64,000 bases of DNA from CAZJFH01 sp964545205 (GCA_964545205.1 CAZJFH010000018.1:1-64000), one strand, 5' to 3'; positions 16,815 to 26,190 are shown, numbered from the stretch's first letter. The notes: generated by a model not told the origin, from the sequence alone. Numbers and translations: made by a program.

Positions 16815-17627
16815 ATGACATCTCCCACGCCCCTGATGGCCGGCAAGAAGGGCCTGATCATGGGGGTCGCCAACGACCGCTCCCTCGCCTGGGGCATCGC
16901 CCAGTCGACCGCCGCCCATGGCGCCGAGCTGGCCTTCACCTATCAGGGCGAAGCGCTGGAGAAGCGCGTGCGGCCTTTGGCCGAATCGGTCGGGGCCTCG
17001 ACGGTGCTGCCCTGCGACGTCAGCGACGATGCCAGCATGGACGCGGTGTTCGCCACCCTGCGGGAGAAGTGGGGCTCGCTGGATTTCCTGGTGCATGCCA
17101 TCGCCTATTCCGACAAGGAGGAGCTGAAGGGCAAGTACCTCGACACCTCGCCCGAGAACTTCGCCCGCACGATGATGATCTCCGTCTACTCGCTGACCGC
17201 GCTGTGCCGGAAGGCGGCGCCGCTGATGCCGGCGGGCGGCAGCATCCTCACCCTCACCTATTATGGGGCGGAAAAGGTGGTCCCGCACTATAACGTGATG
17301 GGCGTGGCCAAGGCAGCGCTGGAAGCCAGCGTGCGTTACCTGGCGATGGACCTGGGCGATCAGAACGTGCGCATCAACTGCATGTCGGCCGGCCCGGTCA
17401 AGACGCTGGCGGCCTCGGGCATCGGCGACCTGCGCTACATCCTGAAGTGGAACCAGTACAACTCGCCCCTGCGCCGCAACACGACGCTGCAGGACGTCGG
17501 CGGCGCCGGGCTGTACCTGCTCTCGGACCTGTCGGCCGGCGTCACCGGCGAGGTCCACCACGTCGACAGCGGCTACCACGTCGTCGGCATGAAGCGGGCC
17601 GACGCCCCCGACATCTCGACCGTCTGA
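16815..17627 (+). CDS. fabI: Enoyl-[acyl-carrier-protein] reductase (NADH)
   Basis: 270 residues. FabI catalyses the last reduction of each fatty-acid elongation round. The SDR fold has the FabI nucleotide motif KGLIMGVANDRSLAWGIA, and the active-site Tyr-x6-Lys lies in YYGAEKVVPHYNVMGVAKAA, distinguishing FabI from FabL/FabV. GYHVVGM near the C-terminus is also characteristic. The start is preceded by GAGGA. aroC follows after 4 bp, a pairing common in Alphaproteobacteria, so they form an operon. The main fab cluster is 3 kb away on the other strand. Confidence 0.96.
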   Translation: MTSPTPLMAGKKGLIMGVANDRSLAWGIAQSTAAHGAELAFTYQGEALEKRVRPLAESVGASTVLPCDVSDDASMDAVFATLREKWGSLDFLVHAIAYSDKEELKGKYLDTSPENFARTMMISVYSLTALCRKAAPLMPAGGSILTLTYYGAEKVVPHYNVMGVAKAALEASVRYLAMDLGDQNVRINCMSAGPVKTLAASGIGDLRYILKWNQYNSPLRRNTTLQDVGGAGLYLLSDLSAGVTGEVHHVDSGYHVVGMKRADAPDISTV

Positions 17628-17631
17628 GACC

Positions 17632-18711
17632 ATGTCCGGCAACGGCTTCGGCCACCTCTTCCGTTTCACCACCTTCGGCGAGAGCCACGGCCCGGCGATC
17701 GGCTGCGTCGTCGACGGCGTGCCGCCGCGCATCCCGCTGGCCGAGCCCGACATCCAGGCCTGGCTCGACCGCCGCCGGCCCGGCCAGTCGCGGTTCACCA
17801 CCCAGCGCCAGGAGCCGGATGCGGTGCGCATCCTCTCCGGCGTCTTCGAGGGCGTCACCACCGGCACGCCGATCGGCCTCCTGATCGAGAACACGGATCA
17901 GCGCTCGAAGGACTACGGCGAGATCGCGGAACGCTTCCGGCCCGGCCATGCCGACGTGACCTACTGGCGGAAGTACGGCATCCGCGACTATCGCGGCGGC
18001 GGCCGCTCGTCGGCGCGCGAGACGGCGATGCGGGTCGCGGCCGGGGCGGTGGCGCGAAAGGTGGTCGAGCATCTGGCGCCGGGCGCCCGGATCAGGGGCG
18101 CCATGGTGCAGATGGGACCGCACGCCATCGACCGGGCGCGCTGGAGCTGGGAAGAGATCGAGCGCAACCCGTTCTGGTGCCCGGACCCGGGCCGCTCGAA
18201 CGAGTGGGCGGACTACCTGGACGGGATCCGCAAGGCGGGCTCGTCGATCGGCGGCGTCGTGGAGGTCGTGGCCGAGGGGCTGCCGGCGGGGCTGGGCGCG
18301 CCGGTCTACGACAAGCTCGACGCCGACCTGGCCAAGGCGCTGATGAGCATCAACGCGGTCAAGGGCGTCGAGATCGGCGACGGCTTCGCGGCCGCCGCGC
18401 TGAGCGGCGAGGAGAACGCGGACGAGATGCGGATGCGCGACGGCGCCATCGAGTACCTGTCGAACCACGCCGGCGGCGTGCTCGGCGGCATCTCGACCGG
18501 CCAGCCGATCGTCTGCCGCATCGCGGTCAAGCCGACGAGCTCGATCCTGACGCCGAAGCGCTCGGTCGACATCCACGGCAACGAGGTCGAGGTCCGCACC
18601 AAGGGCCGCCACGATCCCTGCGTGGCGATCCGCGGCGTGCCGGTGGCCGAGGCGATGGTCGCCGTCGTCCTGGCCGACCACCTGCTGCGGCATCGGGCGC
18701 AGTGCGGGTAA
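17632..18711 (+). CDS. aroC: Chorismate synthase
   Basis: 359 residues, full length. Converts 5-enolpyruvylshikimate 3-phosphate to chorismate, the last step of the shikimate pathway, with reduced FMN as cofactor. The three family signatures are present: GESHGPAIGCVVDGVP near the start, RGGGRSSARETAMRVAAGAVA (about residues 122-142), and RHDPCVAIRGVPVAEAM near the end, each with conserved FMN/EPSP-binding residues. Translated with fabI (4-bp gap). The stop lies one base from the stop of the convergent chemoreceptor gene. Confidence 0.97.
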   Translation: MSGNGFGHLFRFTTFGESHGPAIGCVVDGVPPRIPLAEPDIQAWLDRRRPGQSRFTTQRQEPDAVRILSGVFEGVTTGTPIGLLIENTDQRSKDYGEIAERFRPGHADVTYWRKYGIRDYRGGGRSSARETAMRVAAGAVARKVVEHLAPGARIRGAMVQMGPHAIDRARWSWEEIERNPFWCPDPGRSNEWADYLDGIRKAGSSIGGVVEVVAEGLPAGLGAPVYDKLDADLAKALMSINAVKGVEIGDGFAAAALSGEENADEMRMRDGAIEYLSNHAGGVLGGISTGQPIVCRIAVKPTSSILTPKRSVDIHGNEVEVRTKGRHDPCVAIRGVPVAEAMVAVVLADHLLRHRAQCG

Positions 18712-18712
18712 G

Positions 18713-20800
18713 CTAACCCGCCCGCACCCGGTTCAGGAACGCGCCGACCTGCTCGCGGAGCTGGTTGGCCTGGCCGGACATCTCGCTCGACGCCTCCAGC
18801 ACCTGCTGCGCCGCCCGGCCGGTCTCGCCCGCCGCCTCGCTGAGGCCGGCGACGTTCTCGGACACCGCATGGGTGCCGTCGGCCGCCTGCTGCACGTTGC
18901 GGGAGATGTCGCCGGCGGTGGCGCCCTGCTCCTCGACCGCCGAGGCGATGGTTGCCGCGATCTCGTTGATGCGGTCGATCGTGCCGACGATGCTGCGGAT
19001 CGCGGCGACGGTGTCGTGGGTCCGGTTCTGCACGGCGGTGATCTGGGCCGAGATGTCCTCGGTCGCGCGCGCCGTCTGGCTGGCGAGGCCCTTGACCTCG
19101 TTCGCCACCACGGCGAAGCCCTTGCCGGCGTCGCCGGCGCGTGCCGCCTCGATGGTGGCGTTCAGGGCGAGCAGGTTGGTCTGGCTGGCGATGTCGCTGA
19201 TCAGGTTCACGATCTCGCCGATCTTGTTGGCGGCGTCCGCCAGTTCGGCGACCAGGCTGTTGGCGCGTTCGGCCTCCCCGACCGCCGAGCGCGAGATGCC
19301 GGCCGATTCCGAGACCCGCTCGGCGATTTCGTGAATGGCGCTCGACAGCTGGTCGACCGCGCCGGCGACCATCTCGACGTTCCCCGAAGCGTTCTCCGCC
19401 GCGTCGGCGACGTTGCCGGCCCGCGTGGTCGCCGCGTCGGCGACGTTCGACATCACCTGCGACAGGTACTGCAGCGCCTCGGAGTGGTCGGCGACGCCGT
19501 CGACGATGCCCTTCACGCCGGATTCGAACTCGGCCGCCATGGCCACCAGCGCCTGCTTGCGCTCGCGCTCGGCGGTGCGCTGCATCTCCTCCTGCTGGGA
19601 ATGCATGGCCTGGTTCTCGACCGCCTGCTGCTTGAACACCTCGACGGCCTGCGCCATCAGCCCGATCTCGTCGTGGCGCTCGCGCGCCGGCACCTCGGCC
19701 TCGAGGTCGCCGTCGGCGAGGCGCCGCATGGCCGAGGTCATCGCGGCAAGCGGCTTGGTGATGCCGCGGGTGACGAAGAACGCGACGAAAATGCCGATCG
19801 CCAGGCCGACGCCGAGCAGCGTCCACAGGCTGCCGCGCAGCTCGCGGATGGCGTCGCCGACGAAGGCGGCGTCGGCCTTGAGCAGCCCCTTCTGCTGATC
19901 GAGCAAGCCGCCGACGCGCTGCCCCTCCTCGTTCACCGCGCCCTCGAGCAGGGCGACGATGCGCTCGGCGCGCGGCACCGCCTCGGTCATCAGCCGATGG
20001 ATGGCGACGTTCCAGTCCGGCGAGTCGCGCATCTCGAACAGGCGGTCGGTCAGCGGCGAGAAGGTCTGGAATTCCTTTTCGAGACCGGCCAGCGAATCGC
20101 GCTGGAAGTCGCTGAGCATCTCGCGGTTGTTTGCGAGGGTCTCGAGATGCTGGGTCGTCTCCTCCCACTGGCGGGCGAACCGGCGCATGTAGAGGTCCTG
20201 GCCGGTCAGCAGATAGGCGCGCAGATGCCCGACGTTCACCCCGAGCGTCGCCTGGAAGGCCGCCATCGTGCGCATCAGCTCGCGGCGCTCGGGCGTCGGC
20301 TCTTGCATGTCCTCGTCCTGGAGCATGCGGATGATCTCCTTGACCATCCGGTCGACCGCCGGGTCGCCCTCGTCGGCGAGCATGGTCAGGGCGGGGACTT
20401 CCTTGCTGGTTCGGGCGATGCCCTCGACCTCGTCCTGGAGGGTGCGGAACTCGCCCAGGAGTCCCTGGACCTCGTGCCAGGCCGCCACCTGCTCGTCGGT
20501 GAAGCTGGCCGCCTTGTCGTCCATCGCCTGCCGCGCGGCGTCGATGTCGTTCCAGGCGGCGATCCGCTCGGTCTTGAAGCGCTCGTCGCCGGTGAGCATC
20601 CAGCCGCGCAACGCGGCCAGCGAGGCGTGGATCTGCGCCTGCAGCTTCGAGCCGGCCTCGGCCACCGGCACGCGCAGGCCGGCCATCCGCTCGGTGGCGC
20701 CGCCGACCTGGTCGACCCGCGACGCGCTCAGGAAGACCGTGACCGCGAGCACGGCGCACACGGCGCCGAAGCCCAGCCACAATCGATGAGTGATGCGCAT
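18713..20800 (-). CDS. Methyl-accepting chemotaxis protein with bimodular helical sensor
   Basis: 695 residues from the ATG at 20800 (GGGGAGGCGAGG upstream). The first helix (about 7-27) is followed by about 290 periplasmic residues, a second helix (about 305-330), HAMP, and the signalling coiled coil with DAGKGFAVVANEVKGLASQT. The periplasmic part contains two copies of one helical motif: LRGWMLTGDERFKTER (64-79) and LRAYLLTGQDLYMRRFA (193-209). This suggests an HBM/CHASE3-like double four-helix bundle that could bind two ligands. No C-terminal pentapeptide. It stands alone between aroC and mltG. Confidence 0.92.
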   Translation of the reverse strand: MRITHRLWLGFGAVCAVLAVTVFLSASRVDQVGGATERMAGLRVPVAEAGSKLQAQIHASLAALRGWMLTGDERFKTERIAAWNDIDAARQAMDDKAASFTDEQVAAWHEVQGLLGEFRTLQDEVEGIARTSKEVPALTMLADEGDPAVDRMVKEIIRMLQDEDMQEPTPERRELMRTMAAFQATLGVNVGHLRAYLLTGQDLYMRRFARQWEETTQHLETLANNREMLSDFQRDSLAGLEKEFQTFSPLTDRLFEMRDSPDWNVAIHRLMTEAVPRAERIVALLEGAVNEEGQRVGGLLDQQKGLLKADAAFVGDAIRELRGSLWTLLGVGLAIGIFVAFFVTRGITKPLAAMTSAMRRLADGDLEAEVPARERHDEIGLMAQAVEVFKQQAVENQAMHSQQEEMQRTAERERKQALVAMAAEFESGVKGIVDGVADHSEALQYLSQVMSNVADAATTRAGNVADAAENASGNVEMVAGAVDQLSSAIHEIAERVSESAGISRSAVGEAERANSLVAELADAANKIGEIVNLISDIASQTNLLALNATIEAARAGDAGKGFAVVANEVKGLASQTARATEDISAQITAVQNRTHDTVAAIRSIVGTIDRINEIAATIASAVEEQGATAGDISRNVQQAADGTHAVSENVAGLSEAAGETGRAAQQVLEASSEMSGQANQLREQVGAFLNRVRAG

Positions 20801-20890
20801 GACCTCGCCTCCCCCTTGCACCCCATCGCATGGTGATGTTTCAGGAGGATGTCGGGCCTTGACCTTCATCAAGGCGCACGGCCGTCGTGG

Positions 20891-21880
20891 TCAATTGCCG
20901 GTGCTGACGGCGCGCTCGCGCTCGATCCGCCGCCATTTCGCGACATTGCGATTGTGCTCGGCCAGCGTTCGCGAAAAAACGTGCCCGCCGCTGCCGTCGG
21001 CGACGAAATACAGCTCGTCGGTCTCGCTGGGCGACAGCACGGCGGCGATCGCGGCCGCGCCGGGATTGGCGATCGGGGTCGGCGGCAGGCCGTCGATGAC
21101 GTAGGTGTTGTAGGGATGCTCGGTGGCGAGATCGCTGCGGGTGAGCGCCCGGTCGATGCTGCCCGTGCCATCGGACAGGCCATAGATCACGGTGGGGTCG
21201 GACTGCAGCCGCATGCCGCGGCGCAGGCGATTGAGAAACACCGCCGCAACACGCGGGCGCTCGCCGGCGACGCCGGTCTCGCGTTCGACGATCGAGGCCA
21301 GGATGAGCGCCTGCCGCTTGGATTCGAGCGGCAGCCCCTCGTCGCGCCGGTTCCACAGCGCATCGAGCGCGCTGTCCATCGCTTGGCGCATGCGCCGGAG
21401 GATGTCGGCCCGGCTGTCGCCGAACGAGAAATGGTAGGTCTCGGGAAGAAGGCTGCCCTCGGGCGGGATCTCCTCGATCTCGCCGGTCAGGCCCTCGGTG
21501 GCCCGCAACACCTCGACGACCTGCGCCGAGGTGTAGCCCTCGGGCACGGTGACGCGCCGCACCACCGTTTCGCCGGACTGCATCCGCTCGACGGCGCTCC
21601 GCGTGCTGACGCCGGCGGGAAACAGGTATTCGCCCGCCTTCAGCGGTTCGTCGTCGAGCCTGCTGCCGAGGGCGAACAGCAGCGGATGCTCGATCACCCC
21701 GGCATCGGCCAGCGTCTGGGCGATGGCGCGCACGCCGCTGCCCCTGGGAACCACCACGGTCTGGGATTCGGCGAGCGGCCCGGGCCTGGTGTAGAGGTGC
21801 CAGGCCCAGCCGAGCGCCACGCCGGCCACGAGACCGATGCCGAGCAGAGCGGCGGTCGCGCGGACGAACCGGCCAGCCAT
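20891..21880 (-). CDS. mltG: Endolytic murein transglycosylase MltG
   Basis: 329 residues. One N-terminal membrane helix (about 7-27), a LysM-like subdomain (QTVVVPRGSGVRAIAQTLADAGV), then the YceG catalytic domain with LPETYHFSFGD and ASIVERETG (about 195-203), which carries the catalytic glutamate. AVFLNRLRRGMRLQSDPTV is also diagnostic. MltG cleaves nascent glycan strands at the membrane and is proposed to end chain elongation. It is the last gene of the fab cluster, six bases after fabF, as in many Proteobacteria. Confidence 0.95.
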   Translation of the reverse strand: MAGRFVRATAALLGIGLVAGVALGWAWHLYTRPGPLAESQTVVVPRGSGVRAIAQTLADAGVIEHPLLFALGSRLDDEPLKAGEYLFPAGVSTRSAVERMQSGETVVRRVTVPEGYTSAQVVEVLRATEGLTGEIEEIPPEGSLLPETYHFSFGDSRADILRRMRQAMDSALDALWNRRDEGLPLESKRQALILASIVERETGVAGERPRVAAVFLNRLRRGMRLQSDPTVIYGLSDGTGSIDRALTRSDLATEHPYNTYVIDGLPPTPIANPGAAAIAAVLSPSETDELYFVADGSGGHVFSRTLAEHNRNVAKWRRIERERAVSTGN

Positions 21881-21886
21881 CGGATT

Positions 21887-23143
21887 CTAGACGGCGGCCA
21901 GGACCAGCGAAGCGTTGGTGCCGCCGAAACCGAACGAGTTGGACAGGGCCACCTTCACCTTGCGCTCCTGGGCCTCCTTGGGGACGAGATTGATATCGCA
22001 GCCCTCGGAGGGATTTTCCAGGTTCAGCGTCGGCGGTACCACGCCATGAGTGATGGCGAGGATCGAATAGATGGCCTCGACCGCGCCGGCGGCGCCGAGC
22101 AGATGACCGATCGCCGACTTGGTCGACGACATCGCCATCTTGTAGGCGTGGTCGCCGAACAGCCGCTTGACCGCGCCCAGTTCGATCTCGTCGCCGAGCG
22201 GCGTCGAGGTCCCATGGGCATTGACGTAGTCGACCGCATCGACCGGCAGGCCGGCCCGCTTCAGCGCCATGCGCATCGAACGGAAGCCGCCGTTGCCGTC
22301 CTCGGCCGGCGCGGTGATGTGGTGCGCGTCGCCCGACAGGCCGTAGCCGATCACCTCGGCGTAGATCTTGGCGCCGCGCTTGCGGGCGTGCTCGTACTCC
22401 TCGAGCACCAGCATGCCGGCGCCCTCGCCCATGACGAAGCCGTCGCGCTCCTTGTCCCACGGCCGCGAGGCGCGCTCGGGAGTCTCGTTGAAGCTGGTCG
22501 ACAGCGCCCGCGCGGCGGCGAAGCCGGCGATGCCCAGGCGGCAGACCGCGGCCTCGGCGCCGCCGGCGACCATGACGTCGGCGTCGCCGATCTGGATCAG
22601 CCGGGCCGCGTCGCCGATGGCGTGCGCGCCGGTCGAGCAGGCCGTCACCACCGCGTGGTTGGGGCCGCGGAAGCCGTATTTGATCGAGACGTGGCCGGAG
22701 ACCAGGTTGATCAGCGCCGAGGGGATGAAGAACGGGCTGACCTTGCGCGGTCCGCTCTGGTGCAGCGTGATCGCCGTGTCGGCGATCGCCGACAGCCCGC
22801 CGATACCCGATCCGATCAGGACGCCGGTGCGCTCCTGGTCGTCCTCCGACTCGGCGACCCAGCCGGAATCCTCGACCGCTTCCTGGGCGGCGGCCATGCC
22901 GAAGACGATGAACTCGTCCATGCGGCGGCGGTCCTTCGCCGGCACGAAGGCGTCGGCGTTGAACTCGCCCGGGCCGGTGCCCTTCGGCACCAGGCCGGCG
23001 ATCTTGGCCGGCAGGTCGGAAACGTCGAAATGATCGATGGCGCGGAGGCCGGAGCGTCCGGCGACCAGGCGTTCCCAGTTGACGTCGAGGCCCTGCCCCA
23101 GGGGCGTGACCATGCCGATACCGGTGACGACGACACGTCTCAT
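21887..23143 (-). CDS. fabF: 3-oxoacyl-[ACP] synthase II
   Basis: 418 residues from the ATG at 23143; the preceding TTG is in frame but the family begins MRRVVVTG. FabF condenses malonyl-ACP with acyl-ACP in elongation. The active-site cysteine lies in VVTACSTGAHAIGDA (Cys 169), and the two catalytic histidines in NAHGTSTPLGD and KSAIGHLLGAAG. The C-terminus has LSNSFGFGGTNASLVL. The ribosome site is weak. Directly downstream of acpP, the classical arrangement. Confidence 0.96.
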   Translation of the reverse strand: MRRVVVTGIGMVTPLGQGLDVNWERLVAGRSGLRAIDHFDVSDLPAKIAGLVPKGTGPGEFNADAFVPAKDRRRMDEFIVFGMAAAQEAVEDSGWVAESEDDQERTGVLIGSGIGGLSAIADTAITLHQSGPRKVSPFFIPSALINLVSGHVSIKYGFRGPNHAVVTACSTGAHAIGDAARLIQIGDADVMVAGGAEAAVCRLGIAGFAAARALSTSFNETPERASRPWDKERDGFVMGEGAGMLVLEEYEHARKRGAKIYAEVIGYGLSGDAHHITAPAEDGNGGFRSMRMALKRAGLPVDAVDYVNAHGTSTPLGDEIELGAVKRLFGDHAYKMAMSSTKSAIGHLLGAAGAVEAIYSILAITHGVVPPTLNLENPSEGCDINLVPKEAQERKVKVALSNSFGFGGTNASLVLAAV

Positions 23144-23208
23144 CAAATGAGCCCGTTACTGCTGCGAATGGGTGCATGGCGCCGGCCGCGAAGGCCGGCG
23201 CGGCACGA

Positions 23209-23445
23209 TCAGGACGCGCGCGACTGGATGTAGTCGATGGCGTCCTTCACGGTCAGGATCTTCTCGGCGGCGTCATCGGGAATCTCGCACCCGAACTCCT
23301 CCTCGAACGCCATGACCAGCTCGACCGTGTCGAGGCTGTCGGCGCCCAGGTCGTCGATGAAGCTGGCGTTCTCGGTCACCTTGGACTCCTCGACGCCCAG
23401 GTGCTCGACGACGATCTTCTTAACCCGCTCGGCGACGTCACTCAT
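23209..23445 (-). CDS. acpP: Acyl carrier protein
   Basis: 78 residues, the standard length. The phosphopantetheine attachment site is GADSLDTVEL (Ser 37), surrounded by the acidic helix II that docks to fatty-acid enzymes. It carries growing acyl chains for every Fab enzyme encoded here. The start is the ATG at 23445 with AAGGGG upstream; the longer upstream frame is not conserved. A 145-bp leader separates it from fabG, so acpP probably has its own promoter, as in E. coli. Confidence 0.97.
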   Translation of the reverse strand: MSDVAERVKKIVVEHLGVEESKVTENASFIDDLGADSLDTVELVMAFEEEFGCEIPDDAAEKILTVKDAIDYIQSRAS

Positions 23446-23590
23446 GTAAGACCCCTTCGGTACGTGGTTGTGTGTAACTTTCGGTGGGAGCAGGGGCCCC
23501 CGTCCCGGCGAAAAGTGCGGGTGTCGTATCACACTTTTCCGGGCTTGACCAGCGCTCGCGCCCTTGTCCGGCCCGGGACCCGCAAGCCCC

Positions 23591-24328
23591 TCAAACCATT
23601 GCCATTCCACCGTTCACGTGCAGCGTCTGACCCGTCATGTACGAGGTCTCGGGAGCGGCCAGGAACACCACCGCGCTGGCGACCTCTTCGACCTCGCCCA
23701 TGCGCCCCATCGGAATGGCGCCGAGGAACCGGTTGCGCACGTCGTCCGGCAGGTCGTGCGTCATCGCCGAGGTGATGAAGCCGGGTGCGACGCAATTCAC
23801 CGTGATATTGCGGGTCGCCACCTCGTGGGCAAGGGATTTCGTCATGCCGATCAGCCCGGCCTTCGAGGCGCAGTAGTTCACCTGCCCCGGATTGCCGGTG
23901 GCGGCGACCACCGAGCTGATGTTGACGATTCGTCCCCAGCGCCGCTTCATCATGCCGCGCACGACGGCGCGCGACAGCCGGAAGGCGGCGGTCAGGTTGA
24001 CGTCGATCACCGCCTGCCAGTCCTCGTCCTTCATGCGCAGGATCAGGCCGTCGCGGGTGAAGCCGGCGTTGTTGACCAGCACGTCGACGGCGCCCATCGC
24101 CGCCTCGGCGTCCTTGACCAGGGCATCGGCGGCGGACGGATCCGCCAGGTTGGCGGTGACGACGTGGACGCGCTCGCCCAGCTCGCCGGCCACGGCCTCG
24201 AGCGCCTCGCGACGCGTGCCGTGGAGGGCCACGGTGGCGCCCTGCCGGTGCAGCGCGCGGGCGATGGCGCCGCCGATGCCGCCCGAGGCGCCGGTGACCA
24301 GGACGGACTTGCCGGTGAGGTCGAACAT
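23591..24328 (-). CDS. fabG: 3-oxoacyl-[ACP] reductase
   Basis: 245 residues, SDR family. Reduces 3-oxoacyl-ACP with NADPH. The nucleotide motif is VTGASGGIGGAIA (about 11-23), followed by NNAGFTRDGLILRM, catalytic Ser in NISSVVAATGNPGQ, and Tyr-x3-Lys in NYCASKAGLIGMTK. LPDDVRNRFLGAIPMGRMGEVEEVA is a typical FabG C-terminal region. AGGAG lies about seven bases before the ATG. Nine base pairs downstream of fabD. Confidence 0.96.
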   Translation of the reverse strand: MFDLTGKSVLVTGASGGIGGAIARALHRQGATVALHGTRREALEAVAGELGERVHVVTANLADPSAADALVKDAEAAMGAVDVLVNNAGFTRDGLILRMKDEDWQAVIDVNLTAAFRLSRAVVRGMMKRRWGRIVNISSVVAATGNPGQVNYCASKAGLIGMTKSLAHEVATRNITVNCVAPGFITSAMTHDLPDDVRNRFLGAIPMGRMGEVEEVASAVVFLAAPETSYMTGQTLHVNGGMAMV

Positions 24329-24337
24329 TGGCAGCTC

Positions 24338-25279
24338 CTAGAGGCTCTTGAGAAAGGCTTCGATGTCGGCGGGGCCGTTGATCGCGGTGCCGGACAGCTC
24401 GCGATCGATGCGCTTGGCCAGGCCCGACAGCACCTTGCCGGTGCCGAGCTCGACCAGCGTGTCGACGCCCTGCTCCTTCATGTACAGGACGCTCTCGCGC
24501 CAGCGCACGGTGCCGGTCACCTGCTCGACCAGAAGGCCGCGGATCTCCTCGGGGTCGACCGTCTGCGCGGCGGTGACGTTGGCGACCAGCGGCAGCGCCG
24601 GCGCCTTCGGCGCGAACTCGGCCAGCGCCTCGGCCATGGCCTCGGCGGCCGGCTTCATCAGGGCGCAGTGGAAGGGCGCGGAGACCGGCAGGATGACGCT
24701 GCGCTTGGCGCCGCGGGTCGCCGCCAGCGCGACGGCGCGCTCCACCGCCGCCTTGTGGCCGCTGACCACGACCTGGCCGCCGCCGTTGTCGTTGGCGGCG
24801 GCGCAGACCTCGCCCTCGGCGGCTTCGGCGGCGATGGCGCGGGCGGCGTCGAAATCGAGCCCCAGCAGCGCCGCCATGGCGCCGACGCCGACCGGCACCG
24901 CCTTCTGCATCGCGCGGCCGCGAATCTTGAGCAGCCGCGCGGTGTCGGCCAGGCTGAAGGCGCCGGCGGCGGCCAGCGCCGAATACTCGCCCAGCGAATG
25001 GCCGGCGACAAAGCCGGCGGCCTTCGACAGCTCGAGGCCGCCTTCCTTCTCGAGCACGCGGACCACCGCCAGGCTGACGGCCATCAGCGCCGGCTGGGCG
25101 TTCTCGGTCAGGGTCAGCTCGGCCTCGGGGCCGTCGAACATCAGCCGCGACAGCGACTGCTTGAGCGCCTCGTCGACCTCGGCGAACACGTCGCGGGCGA
25201 CCGGAAAGGCGTCTGCGAGATCGCGGCCCATTCCGACCGCCTGGGATCCCTGGCCGGGAAATACGAATGCGCGCGACAA
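24338..25279 (-). CDS. fabD: Malonyl-CoA:ACP transacylase (TTG start)
   Basis: 313 residues from a TTG at 25279. The codon sits six bases after a strong AGGGAGGGG ribosome site, and translation begins SRAFVFPGQGSQ exactly as in the family. A further TTG upstream (25312) adds 11 residues that do not fit. It transfers malonyl from CoA to ACP, feeding elongation. The active-site serine is in AGHSLGEYSALAA, with the family His in SAPFHCALM and Gln in PGQGSQ. First gene of the fabD-fabG-acpP-fabF-mltG cluster. The non-ATG start may lower its translation. Confidence 0.95.
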   Translation of the reverse strand: MSRAFVFPGQGSQAVGMGRDLADAFPVARDVFAEVDEALKQSLSRLMFDGPEAELTLTENAQPALMAVSLAVVRVLEKEGGLELSKAAGFVAGHSLGEYSALAAAGAFSLADTARLLKIRGRAMQKAVPVGVGAMAALLGLDFDAARAIAAEAAEGEVCAAANDNGGGQVVVSGHKAAVERAVALAATRGAKRSVILPVSAPFHCALMKPAAEAMAEALAEFAPKAPALPLVANVTAAQTVDPEEIRGLLVEQVTGTVRWRESVLYMKEQGVDTLVELGTGKVLSGLAKRIDRELSGTAINGPADIEAFLKSL

Positions 25280-25346
25280 GGAAATCCCCTCCCTTTTCGA
25301 AACCGGCGTCAAGGAATAGCGCTCCGGAACGGCGCGTCAAGCCTTC

Positions 25347-25374
25347 TTGCACGCGAGAGCGATTCATGTATATT
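25347..25374 (+). promoter_or_regulatory. Probable sigma-70 promoter of rpsF-rpsR
   Basis: TTGCAC (25347-25352) and TATATT (25369-25374) are separated by 16 bp, with TG immediately before the -10 box. Located about 95 bp before rpsF in the divergent fabD-rpsF gap, the only AT-rich spot there. Confidence 0.6.
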
Positions 25375-25468
25375 GCCCGGCTTCCAACTCCTTGCCGGCA
25401 TGGGCCGGCTATGCCCGCGCGGACCTAGGCAGACCGCCCGGGAAGAGACAAGCCAGAAGGAGTCTCAT

Positions 25469-25864
25469 ATGCCTATGTACGAATGCGTGTTCATCGCACG
25501 CCAGGATATCGCCGCGCCGCAGGTCGAGGCTCTGACCGACACCTTCAGCGGCATTCTCACCGAGCGCGGCGGCCAGGTCTCCAAGCGCGAGTATTGGGGC
25601 CTGCGCAACATCGCTTACCGCATCAAGAAGAACCGCAAGGGACACTACGTCCTGATGAACGTCGACGCGCCCTCCGACGCCGTGAAGGAGATGGAGCGCC
25701 TGATGAGCATCAACGAGGACGTCATCCGCTACCTGACCGTCCGGGTCGAGGAGTTGGAGGAAGGCCCCTCGGCGGTGATGCAGAGCAAGAGCCAGCGGGA
25801 CGAGCGCCCGCGACGCGAGGATCGCGGCGGCTACGGCCGGCGCGATCGCGAAGGAGGTGAGTGA
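25469..25864 (+). CDS. rpsF: 30S ribosomal protein S6
   Basis: 131 residues. S6 binds S18 and helps build the platform of the small subunit. Recognised by MYECVFIARQD at the N-terminus, EYWGLRNIAYRIKKNRKGHY in the middle, and a basic-acidic low-complexity tail (about 105-131) as in other Alphaproteobacteria. AGAAGGAG precedes the ATG at 25469. Its stop overlaps the rpsR start by one base, fitting the one-to-one S6:S18 partnership. Confidence 0.97.
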   Translation: MPMYECVFIARQDIAAPQVEALTDTFSGILTERGGQVSKREYWGLRNIAYRIKKNRKGHYVLMNVDAPSDAVKEMERLMSINEDVIRYLTVRVEELEEGPSAVMQSKSQRDERPRREDRGGYGRRDREGGE

Positions 25865-26139
25865 TGGTTGACAGGCCGATCGGTCCCGTCGTGACCCGCG
25901 CGCCCGCCGCCGGCGGTCGCCGTCCGTTCTTCCGCCGCCGCAAGACCTGCCCGTTCTCGGGCGCCAATGCGCCGGCGATCGACTACAAGGACGTCAAGCT
26001 GCTGCAGCGCTTCATTTCCGAGCGCGGCAAGATCGTGCCCAGCCGCATCACAGCGGTCTCGGCCAAGAAGCAGCGCGAACTGGCGCAGGCGATCAAGCGG
26101 GCGCGTTTCCTGGGCCTGCTGCCCTACGTCGTGAAGTAA
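25864..26139 (+). CDS. rpsR: 30S ribosomal protein S18
   Basis: 91 residues. Identified by FFRRRKTCPFSGANAPAIDYKDVKLL and by PSRITAVSAKKQRELAQAIKRAR, the core of S18, which pairs with S6 on the 30S platform. The start is the ATG overlapping the rpsF stop (TGATG), with GAAGGAGG just upstream; an in-frame GTG three bases earlier is possible but poorer. Confidence 0.97.
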   Translation: MVDRPIGPVVTRAPAAGGRRPFFRRRKTCPFSGANAPAIDYKDVKLLQRFISERGKIVPSRITAVSAKKQRELAQAIKRARFLGLLPYVVK

Positions 26140-26190
26140 GCCCGAGGCGAACCGCCGTCCGGCATGCCGGACGGCGGCCCGGAGAACGGG

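Noticed and set aside
14070..16939. N-terminal extension of the HELEH protein frame to 1145 residues
   Set aside because: The frame is open only by GC bias; a signal peptide and ATG at 14062 define the real start.
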